Shown piece by piece: positions 19,590 through 28,352 of a DNA stretch of 64,000 bases. The DNA lies in the NCBI RefSeq assembly GCF_000620065.1, contig NZ_JHVI01000012.1, forward strand, positions 1 through 64,000, in the 5' to 3' direction. A program made the translations under genes and the position numbers. This DNA is from Meiothermus cerbereus DSM 11376. Its GTDB lineage: Bacteria > Deinococcota > Deinococci > Deinococcales > Thermaceae. The number at the start of each line of letters is the position of its first letter. Position 1 is the first letter of the stretch. Under the pieces are notes generated by a model. The model ran no database searches and was not told the DNA's origin. It saw only the letters and a program-made list of their open reading frames with translations.

Positions 19590-21098
19590 TCAAAGCTCCT
19601 CGTCGCCGCCCAGCCCCTGCTTGCGGAAGCGGGCGATGATCACCGGAGCGAAGAGCGAGAGCGCCGCCAGCACCCATAACCCAATGGCAATGGGGCTGCT
19701 GAAGAGGTAGCCCACATCGCCGTTGCTGATGGTCATGGCCCGGCGCAGGTTAATTTCCATCAGGTAGCCCAGCACCAGCCCCAAAAGTACCGGGGCCAGG
19801 GGAAACTCGAGCTTGCGCATCAGGTAGCCCAGCAGCCCGAACACCGCCATCAGCAGCAGATCGAAGGGGTTGTTGTTGACCGCATAGACCCCAATGAAGC
19901 TGATGGCCAGCACCGCCGGAATCAAGAACCAGGCCGGGACAGCCAAAAGGCGCACGAAGAGGCCCACCAGGGGCAGGTTCAACAAGAGCAGTACCGCGTT
20001 GCCCACATACATCGAGGCAATCAGGCCCCACACCACCTCGGGATTCTTCTGGAACATCTGCGGCCCCGGCGTCACCCCCAGGCTCACCAGGGCCCCCAGC
20101 ATGATGGCGGTGGTGCCGCTGCCGGGCAGGCCCAGGGTGAGCAGGGGGATCATGGCCCCGCCCGCCGCCGCGTTGTTGGCCGACTCGGGGGCCGCCACCC
20201 CGCGCAGGTCGCCCTCGCCAAAACGGGCCTTGGCACCCAGCAGGCGTTTCTCGGTGGTATAGGCCACAAAGCTGGCGATGGAAGCCCCCGCCCCCGGCAA
20301 GACCCCAATCAAGAAGCCCAGCACGCTGCTGCGCAGAATGGTGACGAGCGAGGCCATGAAGTCTTTGAAGGAGAGGTAGATACGCCCCACCTGGGCCCGC
20401 ACGGCGCCGGGGGTTTTTTCCTCCAGGAGCATGAGTACCTCGCTCACCGCAAAGAGCCCGATGGCCACCACCAGAAAGTCCATGCCGTCTTCTAGCTGCA
20501 AGAACCCGAAGGTGTAGCGCGAGATGCCCGACTGGGGATCCTGGCCCACGGTGGCCAGCATCAGGCCGAAGCCGGTGGCAATCAGGGCTTTGAACATATT
20601 CTTGCCCGCTAGGGCCGAAAGGGTGGAGAAGCCAAAGACCATCAGGGCGAAATACTCGGCGGGGCCAAAACGAATCGCCCACTGGGCCAGCAAAGGCCCC
20701 AGGGTCATGAGGCCCACCACCGAGAGGGTTCCGGCGATAAACGAGCCCCAGGCGGCCATGGCCAGGGCCGGGCCAGCCTGCCCCTGCTTGGCCAGTTTGT
20801 GGCCGTCGAGGGCGGTGACCACCGAGGAGGTCTCGCCGGGGATGTTGAGCAGGATGCTGGTGGTGGAGCCGCCGTACATGGCCCCGTAGTAGATGCCCGC
20901 CAGCAGAATCAGGGCCGACTCCGGCGGCATCTTGAGGGCAAAGGTGAGGGGCACCAGCAGGGCCACCCCGCTGATGGGACCGATGCCGGGCAGTACCCCG
21001 ATGAGCGTGCCTACCAGGCACCCCAGCACCACCAGGAGCAGGTTGAGGGGCTGGAAGGCCACCCCAAAACCGTTTAGAAGCGCTTGCAGGATGTCCAT
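19590..21098 (-). CDS. tctA: Tripartite tricarboxylate transporter, large permease TctA
   Basis: 502 aa with about 11-12 membrane helices and the TctA signatures: GVLPGIGPISGVALLVPLT near residue 35, YGAMYGGSTTSILLNIPGE (about 71-89), and the repeat-half versions GVLPGAGASIASFVAYTTEK and GLPGSGTTAIMLGAL. The two glycine-rich repeats form the substrate and ion pathway. It works with TctB and the periplasmic TctC in secondary uptake of carboxylates such as citrate. The substrate here cannot be told. It lies 9 bp after tctB. Confidence 0.93.
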   Translation of the reverse strand: MDILQALLNGFGVAFQPLNLLLVVLGCLVGTLIGVLPGIGPISGVALLVPLTFALKMPPESALILLAGIYYGAMYGGSTTSILLNIPGETSSVVTALDGHKLAKQGQAGPALAMAAWGSFIAGTLSVVGLMTLGPLLAQWAIRFGPAEYFALMVFGFSTLSALAGKNMFKALIATGFGLMLATVGQDPQSGISRYTFGFLQLEDGMDFLVVAIGLFAVSEVLMLLEEKTPGAVRAQVGRIYLSFKDFMASLVTILRSSVLGFLIGVLPGAGASIASFVAYTTEKRLLGAKARFGEGDLRGVAAPESANNAAAGGAMIPLLTLGLPGSGTTAIMLGALVSLGVTPGPQMFQKNPEVVWGLIASMYVGNAVLLLLNLPLVGLFVRLLAVPAWFLIPAVLAISFIGVYAVNNNPFDLLLMAVFGLLGYLMRKLEFPLAPVLLGLVLGYLMEINLRRAMTISNGDVGYLFSSPIAIGLWVLAALSLFAPVIIARFRKQGLGGDEEL

Positions 21099-21107
21099 GG
21101 GCTGCTC

Positions 21108-21539
21108 CTATCCAAAAACCCGCCCCACCGGCAGGGTTACGCCCAGCGCTTCGGTGAACAGGAAGTAGACCGCCAGCGTAAAGGCCAGCGCCCCGCCCAG
21201 GCCTTGCCACCAGCGCGCCCCAAACAAAACCGAGAGCAGGGTCATCTCGAGGGTGGTGGTGAGGATAAAGCCCAGCGGAACCACCAGGTAAGCGTAGGCC
21301 ACCAGGCTCAAGAGCACCAGCCCCAGCACCGGCCAGAAGCGGGCGGGCGGCCAAGTGGGATCGGGGTCGGGCCTGAAGAGGAGCCACAGGGCCGAAAGCC
21401 CCACCAGAAGGGCGATGATGTATGGGAAAGGCCGGGGGCCCAGGGGGTCGGAGAGGAAACCCACCTGCATCCGGCTGGCCTCGAGGCCATACCCCAGGGC
21501 CAGTAACAATACCAGGATGCCAACGATGCGGTCGGTCAT
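21108..21539 (-). CDS. tctB: Tripartite tricarboxylate transporter, small subunit TctB
   Basis: 143 aa with four membrane helices (RIVGILVLLLALGYGLEA, PYIIALLVGLSALWLLF, VLGLVLLSLVAYAYLVV, ALAFTLAVYFLFTEALGV), the size and topology of TctB. Sequence conservation in this subunit is low; identity rests on topology and its place between tctC and tctA. The ATG follows AAAGGGAGG-like sequence only loosely, and a 10-bp-stem hairpin separates it from tctC. Confidence 0.88.
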   Translation of the reverse strand: MTDRIVGILVLLLALGYGLEASRMQVGFLSDPLGPRPFPYIIALLVGLSALWLLFRPDPDPTWPPARFWPVLGLVLLSLVAYAYLVVPLGFILTTTLEMTLLSVLFGARWWQGLGGALAFTLAVYFLFTEALGVTLPVGRVFG

Positions 21540-21561
21540 AAAGGGAGGCTTTAACGCTATA

Positions 21562-21598
21562 GCCGATAGCCAAAAGCGGTGTGCCCTGGGCTATCGGC
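21562..21598 (-). terminator. Hairpin between tctC and tctB (attenuator candidate)
   Basis: GCCGATAGCC (21562-21571) and GGCTATCGGC (21589-21598) form a perfect 10-bp stem with a 17-nt loop in the 73-bp gap between tctC and tctB. No T-run follows. It may stabilise the tctC 3' end or partially terminate, giving more binding protein than permease. Confidence 0.5.
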
Positions 21599-21612
21599 CA
21601 TCTGGTTAGGGG

Positions 21613-22581
21613 CTACCGGATGATGCCCAGCTCGCGGGAGAGGTTGCGGAACTGGTTCACCTGGCGGTCGATGAAGACCTGGAACTCGGCCCCGATCATG
21701 AAGAACTGCCCCAGGCTGTTTTGCTCGCGCACCTTGGCCCACTCGGGGCTGCGTTCGACCTGGCGCAGCGCGTTGGCCCAGAACTCATAGGCGGGGGTAG
21801 GCATGTTTTTGGGCACATAGAAACCACGCCAGACCACCCATTCCACGTTGTAACCAAGCTCTTTGAGGGTAGGCACGCTGGCATACGGCGCCGGGAGACG
21901 ACGGGGCGACATCATGGCCAGCACCCGCACCGTTCCGGCCTCGACCTGGGCGCGAAGCTCGGAGGCATCGCCTGCAAAAACCTGAATAAAGCCCCCCAGC
22001 AAAGAGGTCAGGGCCTGGCCGCCGCCGTCGAAGGGGACGTATTTAATCGCGCGCGGCTCGATACCTGCCGCCCGGCCCAGAAGCAACACCTTCATGTGGT
22101 CCTGGCCGCCCACCGCGCTGCCACCCCCCACCGCAATTTTGGCGGGGTCGGCCTTCCAGGCTGCCACCAGCTCCTGCATGGTTTTCCAGGGGGCATCGGC
22201 CTTGACCGCTACCAGACCAAAGTCGGCGGCCACTGCGCCCAGCCAGCGCACATCGCGCTCGGTAAAGCGGCTGAACTGGCCCTGGGCCAGGCGCACCGTG
22301 GTGGCCGGGCTGGCTGCCACAATCAGGTTGGGATCGTCGCTGCGTTGGGTCACCACGTGGGCATAGGCTACCCCTCCTCCACCCCCGGTCATGTTGGTCA
22401 CCTTGATGGGCTGGTTCACAATCCTGAGATCCTGCATGACCTGCGCCACGCTGCGGCAGGTGAAGTCCCAGCCGCCCCCGGCCCCCGCCGGGGCGATGCA
22501 CTCGGGGTTACGCGGGGTGAACTGGGCCAGCCCACCTCCAGCCGCCAGCAAAACCACAGCTAAAGTTGCCAATCGTACCAT
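21613..22581 (-). CDS. tctC: Tripartite tricarboxylate transporter substrate-binding protein TctC
   Basis: 322 aa, Bug/TctC family. Signal peptide 1-19 (LATLAVVLLAAGGGLA), then ECIAPAGAGGGWDFTCR, the carboxylate-binding loop, PIKVTNMTGGGGGVAY, AVGGGSAVGGQDH and KYVPFDGGGQALTSLLGG. It captures a carboxylate outside the membrane and delivers it to TctAB. It is the first gene of the tct unit, preceded about 60 bp upstream by the 3' end of the GntR regulator gene on the same strand. Confidence 0.93.
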   Translation of the reverse strand: MVRLATLAVVLLAAGGGLAQFTPRNPECIAPAGAGGGWDFTCRSVAQVMQDLRIVNQPIKVTNMTGGGGGVAYAHVVTQRSDDPNLIVAASPATTVRLAQGQFSRFTERDVRWLGAVAADFGLVAVKADAPWKTMQELVAAWKADPAKIAVGGGSAVGGQDHMKVLLLGRAAGIEPRAIKYVPFDGGGQALTSLLGGFIQVFAGDASELRAQVEAGTVRVLAMMSPRRLPAPYASVPTLKELGYNVEWVVWRGFYVPKNMPTPAYEFWANALRQVERSPEWAKVREQNSLGQFFMIGAEFQVFIDRQVNQFRNLSRELGIIR

Positions 22582-22640
22582 GTGTCCTCCCTTGCCTGAA
22601 GCGTTGAGCGTCTATGATTCTATCCAGCCTACCCCACCCG

Positions 22641-23288
22641 TCAAGACGGCCTGGCGCCCAGCAGAATGGAGCCCTCGAGGCTTTGCAACAAGGCCTCCCT
22701 CGAGCGCTCGAGGTGTTTTTGTAAAAAGGCCGCTGCTTCCTCGGCCTGCCCTTGCTGCACCAGCTCAATCAGGTGCAGGTGGTCGCTCAGGGCCTGGTCG
22801 GCCCCCTGCGGACGGGTAATCTCCAGGTAGCGGGCCCGGTAGATGCGCTGCAAAACCTGGGCCAGCGAGGCCACCACAAAGCGGTTGCCGGTGAGCTTGG
22901 CCAGGGACAGGTGAAAATCGGTGGCCTTCTCCAGTTCGATCTCGGGGTCGAGGTCGGCCTCCACCGAGGCCAGCAGCTCCCGAAGCTGGCGGGCGTTGGG
23001 TCGCCGGGCCGCAGCCACCCGAACGATATGGCCCTCGAGCCAGTTGCGAAACTCAAAGGCCTCCTCCAGCTCGGCCAGGTCGAGGGGCGCTACGGTATAG
23101 ACCCGGCCCGTACGCTGCGCCAGCCCCTCGCGGAAAAGCTGCTGAATGGCGGCCCGAATGGGCGTGCGTGAGACCGCCAAAAGCTCTTCCAGTTTGCGCT
23201 CGACCAGTGGTTCGCCGGGCCTGAGCTGTAGCGACAGGATCATCCGGCGCAGGCGACGGTAGGCTTCTTCAGTTTGCGGTGCAAGCAT
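22641..23288 (-). CDS. GntR-family regulator, FadR/FCD subfamily
   Basis: 215 aa. An N-terminal winged helix (residues 5-65: LRRMILSLQLRPGEPLVERKLEELLAVSRTPIR is the conserved recognition region) joins an all-helical FCD ligand domain with metal-site residues (EFRNWLEGHIV, DFHLSLAKLTGN, DHLHLIELVQQG). Such proteins sense carboxylates, which fits control of the adjacent tct transporter. The start lies 28 nt from a palindrome of the GntR operator type, suggesting autoregulation. Confidence 0.9.
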   Translation of the reverse strand: MLAPQTEEAYRRLRRMILSLQLRPGEPLVERKLEELLAVSRTPIRAAIQQLFREGLAQRTGRVYTVAPLDLAELEEAFEFRNWLEGHIVRVAAARRPNARQLRELLASVEADLDPEIELEKATDFHLSLAKLTGNRFVVASLAQVLQRIYRARYLEITRPQGADQALSDHLHLIELVQQGQAEEAAAFLQKHLERSREALLQSLEGSILLGARPS

Positions 23289-23315
23289 AGTGTATGGAAG
23301 ATATGCTACCTTTTT

Positions 23316-23325
23316 TGGTATACCA
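23316..23325. promoter_or_regulatory. Candidate GntR operator
   Basis: TGGTATACCA is a perfect 10-bp palindrome 28-37 nt upstream of the gntR ATG. It has the GT...AC core expected for FadR/FCD-subfamily operators. It overlaps the 3' side of mutY. Confidence 0.5.
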
Positions 23326-23327
23326 CC

Positions 23328-24329
23328 TCAACCCGCTGGGCTGTGCTGGCTGGACAGATTCGCCTCAACCAGAGCCAGGATTTTCTGATCCAGCCGTGAT
23401 AAAGGACGGCTGGCCGGGTTCTCGCCAGCCACCCAGGGCGCTCTGTACACCTCGATGTGCAGCTTGCGGTGGGTAAACTCGTGGCGAAGGCTACCCAGCC
23501 GCTCGGCCCGCTCGAGCCCAAAGCGGACCAGCAAACGGGCCAGGGCCCCGGGGCCTTCTTCCATCGGAACCCCCCACAGCCCCCCTAGAATCGGCCCCTG
23601 GCGCTGTTCCAGGTAAACCCCACCAGGGCCTTGCAGCACCAGCGCGGTCAGCTCGAGCCGCCTTTGTTTGCGTTCCTTGGCGCCAGGGTAACGCTCGGGC
23701 GCTGCCTGGCCCAGGCAGAAGCGGGCCACAGGGCAGCGGCCACAAGCGGGGTTTTTGGGCAGGCAGACCGTGGCCCCCAGCTCCATCAGGGCCTGATTCC
23801 AGTCGCCAGGGCTAGGGCCTTGCGACTGTGCAAGCCCAGCCATCAAGGCCTCGGCAGCCTGCTGGATTTGTCCCGCCGTAGGCTTTTCCCAGGCGTACCA
23901 GCGTGACAAAACCCGTCGCACATTGCCATCTACCGCTGCCACCGGCTCGCCAAAGGCAATCGAGGCCAGCGCAGCAGCGGTATAAGGGCCGATGCCGGGC
24001 AAAGCCCTTAGCGCGCTCGAGGTTCTGGGAAATACCCCGCCAGCAGCAACAACCTGCTGGGCCAGCCGGTGCAGGTTGCGGGCCCTGGCATAGTAGCCAC
24101 AGCCCTGCCAGACTTTCAAAACATCTTCCTGGTCGGCCCTGGACAGGGCCTCGAGGCTCGGGAAACGCGCTAAAAAGCGCTCGTAATAGGGAATGGTCTG
24201 CTCAACACGGGTCTGCTGCAACAGCACCTCCGACAGCAGCACCTTGTAGGGGTCGGTCACCCCCCGCCAGGGTAGTTTGCGCTGGTGCTGCCGGAACCAT
24301 TCCAACAACACCGTTTGAACACTCGACAT
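23328..24329 (-). CDS. mutY: A/G-specific adenine glycosylase MutY
   Basis: About 333 aa. The HhH-GPD domain carries the catalytic Glu in LLSEVLLQQTRVEQ, the hairpin LRALPGIGPYTAAAL and the Asp in VAAVDGNVRRVLSRW. A [4Fe-4S] loop follows (CLPKNPACGRCPVARFC), and then the C-terminal NUDIX-like domain that recognises 8-oxoG (GLWGVPMEEG, HEFTHRKLHIEVY). It removes adenine mispaired with 8-oxoguanine. The frame is open further upstream, but MSSVQTVLLEWF at 24329 matches the family start and avoids overlap with the next gene. Confidence 0.95.
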   Translation of the reverse strand: MSSVQTVLLEWFRQHQRKLPWRGVTDPYKVLLSEVLLQQTRVEQTIPYYERFLARFPSLEALSRADQEDVLKVWQGCGYYARARNLHRLAQQVVAAGGVFPRTSSALRALPGIGPYTAAALASIAFGEPVAAVDGNVRRVLSRWYAWEKPTAGQIQQAAEALMAGLAQSQGPSPGDWNQALMELGATVCLPKNPACGRCPVARFCLGQAAPERYPGAKERKQRRLELTALVLQGPGGVYLEQRQGPILGGLWGVPMEEGPGALARLLVRFGLERAERLGSLRHEFTHRKLHIEVYRAPWVAGENPASRPLSRLDQKILALVEANLSSQHSPAG

Positions 24330-24388
24330 AGGCCATGCGCTCCCATTTGTATAGACCCAGGGCGCTTCCCGGCTGACTGTGGCCCCGC

Positions 24389-24790
24389 CTAGCCCATTAG
24401 CTGGCGGTGCACCACCATCAAACACCGGTTCTGCACCACCTGAATCCCGGCCTGTTGCAGGGCCTCGGCAAAGGCCTCGTTTGCAATGCCCGATTGCAGC
24501 CAGACCAGTTTGGGCCGGACGGCCAGAATCTCCTCCAGGTGGTCGGGCAGGGCCTCGCTACGACGAAACACCTCCACAATATCCAGGGGCACTGCCAGGT
24601 CGGTGAGCTTGCTGACCACGGGCTGGCCCCAGAGCACCTGTCCTGCATAGGCCGGATTAACCGGCAGCACGGTATAACCCTTCCGGGCCAGGTACTCGGG
24701 TACATAGAAGGCTGCTTTGGCGGGGTTGGGGTGGGCCCCCAGCACCGCGATGGTGCGGGTCTGGTGCAAAAACGCGCGCAGGTTTTCCAT
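24389..24790 (-). CDS. CoA-binding domain protein
   Basis: About 133 aa, a single Rossmann-type CoA-binding domain like that of succinyl-CoA synthetase alpha: TIAVLGAHPNPAKAAFYVPEYL, GYTVLPVNPAYAGQVLWGQPVV, DIVEVFRRSEALP, PKLVWLQSGIANEAFAEAL. A Thermus homologue has been shown structurally to bind CoA; the physiological role is unknown. The reading frame begins with GTG/ATG at 24808/24805, but MENLRAFL at 24790 is the usual start and has GAGG 9 nt upstream. mutY follows 59 bp later. Confidence 0.85.
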   Translation of the reverse strand: MENLRAFLHQTRTIAVLGAHPNPAKAAFYVPEYLARKGYTVLPVNPAYAGQVLWGQPVVSKLTDLAVPLDIVEVFRRSEALPDHLEEILAVRPKLVWLQSGIANEAFAEALQQAGIQVVQNRCLMVVHRQLMG

Positions 24791-24901
24791 AGCAACTAAC
24801 CTCATCACCGATTTTTACATGCCCTGGGGGCTGGCCACCGCGAGCACGCAAAAGTTCGACCATCCATAACCGTTTTGCCCCGGAAGTTTTTCCCGCCCAG
24901 C

Positions 24902-25816
24902 CTAGGCGAAACGTTCCGGGTGGGCTGCCCGATAAAGCCGCCAGGCGTCCCAGTCGCGGGGGAGGGCCTGCGCCTCGGCCCAGTACCAGAAGTGCATCAA
25001 CAGCGAGCGGGCCGTGCGGGTCTCGTGGTAAAAGATGTCTGCCCCCAGCCCCCCAGCCTCCATCAGGCCCGAATCGTAATAGGCCTGCAGGGCAGCTTGC
25101 AGGTTATAAGGAATCTGGCGGAAGTCGGCCTGCACATGGTTTTCCCCAATTTCCACCACCACATACTGGGCCCGCACATCGCCGTTGAACGGAGCCCCCA
25201 CCGCCCCGCTGTTGAGCACCAACGCCTCGCCCAGTTGGTACATGAAGGGGCGATGGGTATGCGAACCCACCAGCAGCCGCGCTGGGTAGTCTTCGCTGAT
25301 TTCCGTGAGGGTACTCAGGGTCTGGTGTTCGTCATAACCTTCCCGGTAGTGGCGGGGTGAGCCGTGAGTGGCCCGTACCAACACCGGTTCCCCCAGGCCT
25401 TCGGCTTTGTCCAGCCCAAAGGTTCGTCGAGGTGCTTCGCCAATGGCAACCTGAAAAGGCAGATTACCCAGCCAGTCCAGGTGGGCCTGGGATAGCTGGG
25501 TCACCGACCAGGCGGTGGGCTCGAACAGGGAATCGGTATAAAGGTCTTTTAGAGAAGGATCGCGCTGGGCCCATTTGACCAGTAGGTCGTCGTGGTTACC
25601 CAGGGTAAACCAGAAGCCCTCGGGAGCCAAGGCCTGCCCATCTTTAGAAGCGCACAGGTTGAGCAAGCGCTCAAGCACCTCGCGGTTGGAAGGCCCTCGG
25701 TTCACGATATCGCCGTTGACAATCACCAGCTGGGGCCGCACTTCCTTCAGGTCGGCCAGGACTGCCTCGAGCGCCGGCAGATTACCGTGAATATCCGACA
25801 GAACCGCAATACGCAT
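24902..25816 (-). CDS. Calcineurin-like metallophosphoesterase
   Basis: 304 aa with all five metallophosphatase motifs: SDIHGNLPAL (D-x-H), VNGDIVNRGP (GDxxxRG), TLGNHD (GNHD/E), ATHGSPRH and GSHTHRPF (GHTH-like). This is a dinuclear metal phosphoesterase of the YfcE/PrpE-like branch. A C-terminal extension of about 80 residues (QADFRQIPYNL to the end) is helical and of unknown role. The substrate cannot be told from sequence. A 72-codon membrane-protein gene starts 222 bp upstream and ends 3 bp before it. Confidence 0.85.
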   Translation of the reverse strand: MRIAVLSDIHGNLPALEAVLADLKEVRPQLVIVNGDIVNRGPSNREVLERLLNLCASKDGQALAPEGFWFTLGNHDDLLVKWAQRDPSLKDLYTDSLFEPTAWSVTQLSQAHLDWLGNLPFQVAIGEAPRRTFGLDKAEGLGEPVLVRATHGSPRHYREGYDEHQTLSTLTEISEDYPARLLVGSHTHRPFMYQLGEALVLNSGAVGAPFNGDVRAQYVVVEIGENHVQADFRQIPYNLQAALQAYYDSGLMEAGGLGADIFYHETRTARSLLMHFWYWAEAQALPRDWDAWRLYRAAHPERFA

Positions 25817-25819
25817 AGC

Positions 25820-26038
25820 TTAGTTTGCCGTTGCAAAAGGGTTGCCCTGAATGGTGATAATGCCGGTTACTAAAGCCACCATCGCCAGTACACTTACCAC
25901 GCTAAGGGCAACCAGCAGCATCCAGAAAAAATCCCGCAGGCCCCACAGCACAGAGGTTTTGGGGGTCTGGCGTAGCACCAGAAAGCCCACCAGCGCGATA
26001 ATCCACAAAATAGCCAGAACTATCAGGGCTTTACCCAC
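25820..26038 (-). CDS. Small two-TM membrane protein
   Basis: 72 aa with two membrane helices (ALIVLAILWIIALVGFLVL and FWMLLVALSVVSVLAMVALVTGIITI) separated by RQTPKTSVLWGLRDF. Start GTG at 26038. No family recognised. It is 3 bp upstream of the phosphoesterase gene on the same strand and probably co-transcribed. Confidence 0.6.
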   Translation of the reverse strand: MGKALIVLAILWIIALVGFLVLRQTPKTSVLWGLRDFFWMLLVALSVVSVLAMVALVTGIITIQGNPFATAN

Positions 26039-26117
26039 AGTTTACTCATGGTAACAGCTAAAGCGCCCTGCAAATAGCACGGTTCCCACCATTGCGCCAC
26101 TGCACGCCTCTGCAAAT

Positions 26118-26156
26118 AGAGCGCTTTTCATACGAACCCCGCCTGAATCGTTCCGT
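26118..26156 (+). repeat. Dispersed about 40-nt repeat, copy B
   Basis: Same core as copy A at 7580-7615, in opposite orientation, in the 184-bp gap between the small membrane-protein gene and the dockerin lipoprotein gene. The core differs at only two positions; the left flank has one small indel. Confidence 0.45.
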
Positions 26157-26225
26157 AAAAGTGGCCGCCCAGATGGGAGGCCACGTCTGTGAAGGGTGCG
26201 ATAAGGGCCTTCGCAGGCAGCGCGC

Positions 26226-27494
26226 TCACTTGCCGCCTGAGGGGTCGGGGTTTTCTTCGCTGGGGTCGCCCTCATCTGAGCCGGCAGCACCGCTATTGGA
26301 GGGGGGCGTGGGGGGGCGCTGCGGGCTGGGCGGTGGCGCGGCTTGTCCGGTGTTTACACTGGCCCAGGCATAGGAGGAGCGCAGCAGGTCCAGGTCTTTT
26401 TGGTCCACCACCCCGTCGCCATTAAGGTCGCCCTCGAGTTTGGGGGCCTGGAGCTGGGCTGGGGCTGCTGGCTGGGGCTGGACTGCTCCTGGCGGGTTGG
26501 GCTGCGCCTGCCCAGGTTGGGGAGGCTGTGCCTGCCCAGGTTGGGTGGATTCGGTTGGGTTGGGGGGCGCAGCCAGAGGGGTGGCGGGTGAACTCCCCTG
26601 GGTTTCGGTCTGGCCTGGCGGTGGGGTACCCGGGGTGGGGGGCGGGTTGGTTGCAGGGGCTTGTGGGGTCACGGGCGCGGCAGTTGAGGCCAGGCGACGA
26701 CCCCAGTTGCGGGCGATGGCCTCGAGGTCGCTGTACCTGTACTGGCCCTGGGTGCTCACGCGGGTGATGGCCTGGGCGTTGCCGGCCAGTTTGCCGTTTT
26801 TGTCATAAAAGGCCACCCTGGTCTCGCGGAAGCTCGAGTCGGGGCGTACTTTTTTGTCGGGCAGGGGGGTAGCGGTAAAGCGAAAGGCCTCGAGGTCCTT
26901 GCGCGGACTGGTAAACACCGCATCAATATCGAGGAGGCCATTTTCTTGGTCGTAGCGCAGCACATACAACAGGCTGGCATCGGCCTTGAAGCTATCCGGG
27001 GTGAATTGCAGGTCTTTGAGCGGAATTTGCGCCTGGAAGCCTCGAGCCTCCCTATCGCGCACCCGCCACAGGTAGGGGAAGGGGTCGGATACCTCCGCCA
27101 GTGGAAAAACCTGGTCGAGCCGGGGGGGTGGGGTTTCCCCAATTACCAGGGTTACTTTCTGGGTACGGTTGGAGAGGTTGGCGTCCTCTACGCTAACCGT
27201 AAGCTCGAAGCTACCTTTTTCCTGCGGCGTGCCACTGATGCGGCCATTGCTGTAGATCAGCCCTTTGGGCAGGTTGCCCTCGAGGGTGAAGCGGTAAGGC
27301 CGCACCCCACCATCGGCAGTAAGGGTGGTGTTGTAGGGTTCGTCCACATAGCCCGTCTCGAACCGAAGCGTCAGGCGCAGGGGCTGGCGGCTCTGGTTGT
27401 TCTGGCTGTCCGAACCACAGGAGGCCAAGAGAATGCCAAAGGATGCCAGCCAGCCCAGCAATAAGACCCTGCCCAATACCGGTAGCTTGCGCAT
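26226..27494 (-). CDS. Lipoprotein with Ig-like domain, Pro-rich linker and dockerin repeat
   Basis: 422 aa. A signal peptide ends in the lipobox LLASC (Cys26). Residues about 45-120 form a putative-Ig (He_PIG-like) domain: [39 protein letters not shown] beta-rich middle domain (about 125-275) is unrecognised. Residues 280-350 are a Pro/Gln/Ala/Thr-rich linker with repeats of the type QPGQAQP. At about 355-379 is one dockerin/EF-hand-like calcium repeat ([20 protein letters not shown]). The tail is Pro/Ser/Asp-rich. It is probably anchored outside the cytoplasmic membrane; function unknown. No cohesin gene was seen. Confidence 0.75.
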   Translation of the reverse strand: MRKLPVLGRVLLLGWLASFGILLASCGSDSQNNQSRQPLRLTLRFETGYVDEPYNTTLTADGGVRPYRFTLEGNLPKGLIYSNGRISGTPQEKGSFELTVSVEDANLSNRTQKVTLVIGETPPPRLDQVFPLAEVSDPFPYLWRVRDREARGFQAQIPLKDLQFTPDSFKADASLLYVLRYDQENGLLDIDAVFTSPRKDLEAFRFTATPLPDKKVRPDSSFRETRVAFYDKNGKLAGNAQAITRVSTQGQYRYSDLEAIARNWGRRLASTAAPVTPQAPATNPPPTPGTPPPGQTETQGSSPATPLAAPPNPTESTQPGQAQPPQPGQAQPNPPGAVQPQPAAPAQLQAPKLEGDLNGDGVVDQKDLDLLRSSYAWASVNTGQAAPPPSPQRPPTPPSNSGAAGSDEGDPSEENPDPSGGK

Positions 27495-27598
27495 GACTTC
27501 AGTTTAGACCTATTGATGAAGGCCGGTTGTGAAAATGGCCGGGAGATTCCTCATGGCGGGCCGCTGCAGGGCGCAGGGATGCCCTGTAGGCCACCTTG

Positions 27599-27604
27599 TA
27601 TAGT
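27599..27604 (+). promoter_or_regulatory. -10 box of a leaderless dcd transcript
   Basis: TATAGT ends 7 nt before the dcd ATG and no ribosome-binding site is present, as expected for a leaderless mRNA. Confidence 0.55.
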
Positions 27605-27611
27605 GTGGGTC

Positions 27612-28160
27612 ATGAGCGTTAAACCCGACTGGTGGATACGTGAAAAGGCCAAGCAAGGCATGATTGAGCCTTTTGAGGAACGCCTGGTGCGCGATGGGGT
27701 GATTAGCTATGGCCTGTCGAGCTTCGGCTACGACCTACGGGCGGCGCGGGAGTGGAAAATTTTCGCCAACGTGTTCCACACCATCGCCGACCCCAAGGGC
27801 CTGGACCCCAAAAGCTTCGTGGACTACGAGGGGGACGAGGTCATCATCCCGCCCAATTCCTTTGTGCTGGCCCGCAGCATGGAGTACATCCGCATGCCCG
27901 ACAACGTGCTGGCCATCGCCATTGGCAAAAGCACCTATGCGCGGGTGGGTATTGTGGCCAACATCACGCCCTTAGAGCCCGGCTGGGAGGGGCACGTGAC
28001 CCTCGAGTTCTCCAACACCACCCCCTTGCCGGCCAAGATGTACGCCGGTGAAGGCGTGGTGCAGTTGGTCTTCTTCGAAGGGGAGCGCCCCGAGGTAACC
28101 TACAGCGACCGTAAAGGCAAGTACCAGGGCCAACGGGGCATTACCCTACCCCGGATCTGA
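27612..28160 (+). CDS. dcd: dCTP deaminase
   Basis: 182 aa of the dUTPase/dCTP-deaminase fold. Family motifs: the N-terminal [62 protein letters not shown] (split here only for description) with the catalytic Glu, and the C-terminal [12 protein letters not shown]. It converts dCTP to dUTP on the way to dTTP. The frame is open upstream to 27513, but the family starts at MSVKPDWWI, directly behind a -10 box. Confidence 0.94.
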   Translation: MSVKPDWWIREKAKQGMIEPFEERLVRDGVISYGLSSFGYDLRAAREWKIFANVFHTIADPKGLDPKSFVDYEGDEVIIPPNSFVLARSMEYIRMPDNVLAIAIGKSTYARVGIVANITPLEPGWEGHVTLEFSNTTPLPAKMYAGEGVVQLVFFEGERPEVTYSDRKGKYQGQRGITLPRI

Positions 28161-28339
28161 GCCCCGAAGCGTTCTGTCTTTGGCGATAGTCTGTGAAGGC
28201 TGCTGCAAAACCAACGAGAAGGCCTGGTCACACAATTTGCTCGGCCCAGCAAGCGCAGTGTGAGAAGCCCCTCTACCAGGTAGCGAGGCTTTATTGCTGC
28301 GTGGCTTTCCGGTTCCTGGCGTGTTCTCATCCTGGGCGG

Positions 28340-28345
28340 TAAACT
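28340..28345 (+). promoter_or_regulatory. -10 box of a leaderless cyclophilin transcript
   Basis: TAAACT ends 7 nt before the ATG at 28353, with no Shine-Dalgarno between. Confidence 0.5.
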
Positions 28346-28352
28346 GTTTTAG

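Noticed and set aside
19750-21573. 607-codon minus-strand frame over tctA and tctB
   Set aside because: An out-of-frame shadow: Pro/Gly/Arg/His-rich translation, no domain pattern, while the overlapping frames encode clear TctA and TctB.
28100-28330. 76-codon minus-strand frame between dcd and the cyclophilin gene
   Set aside because: No start signal or family resemblance; it overlaps the 3' end of dcd.
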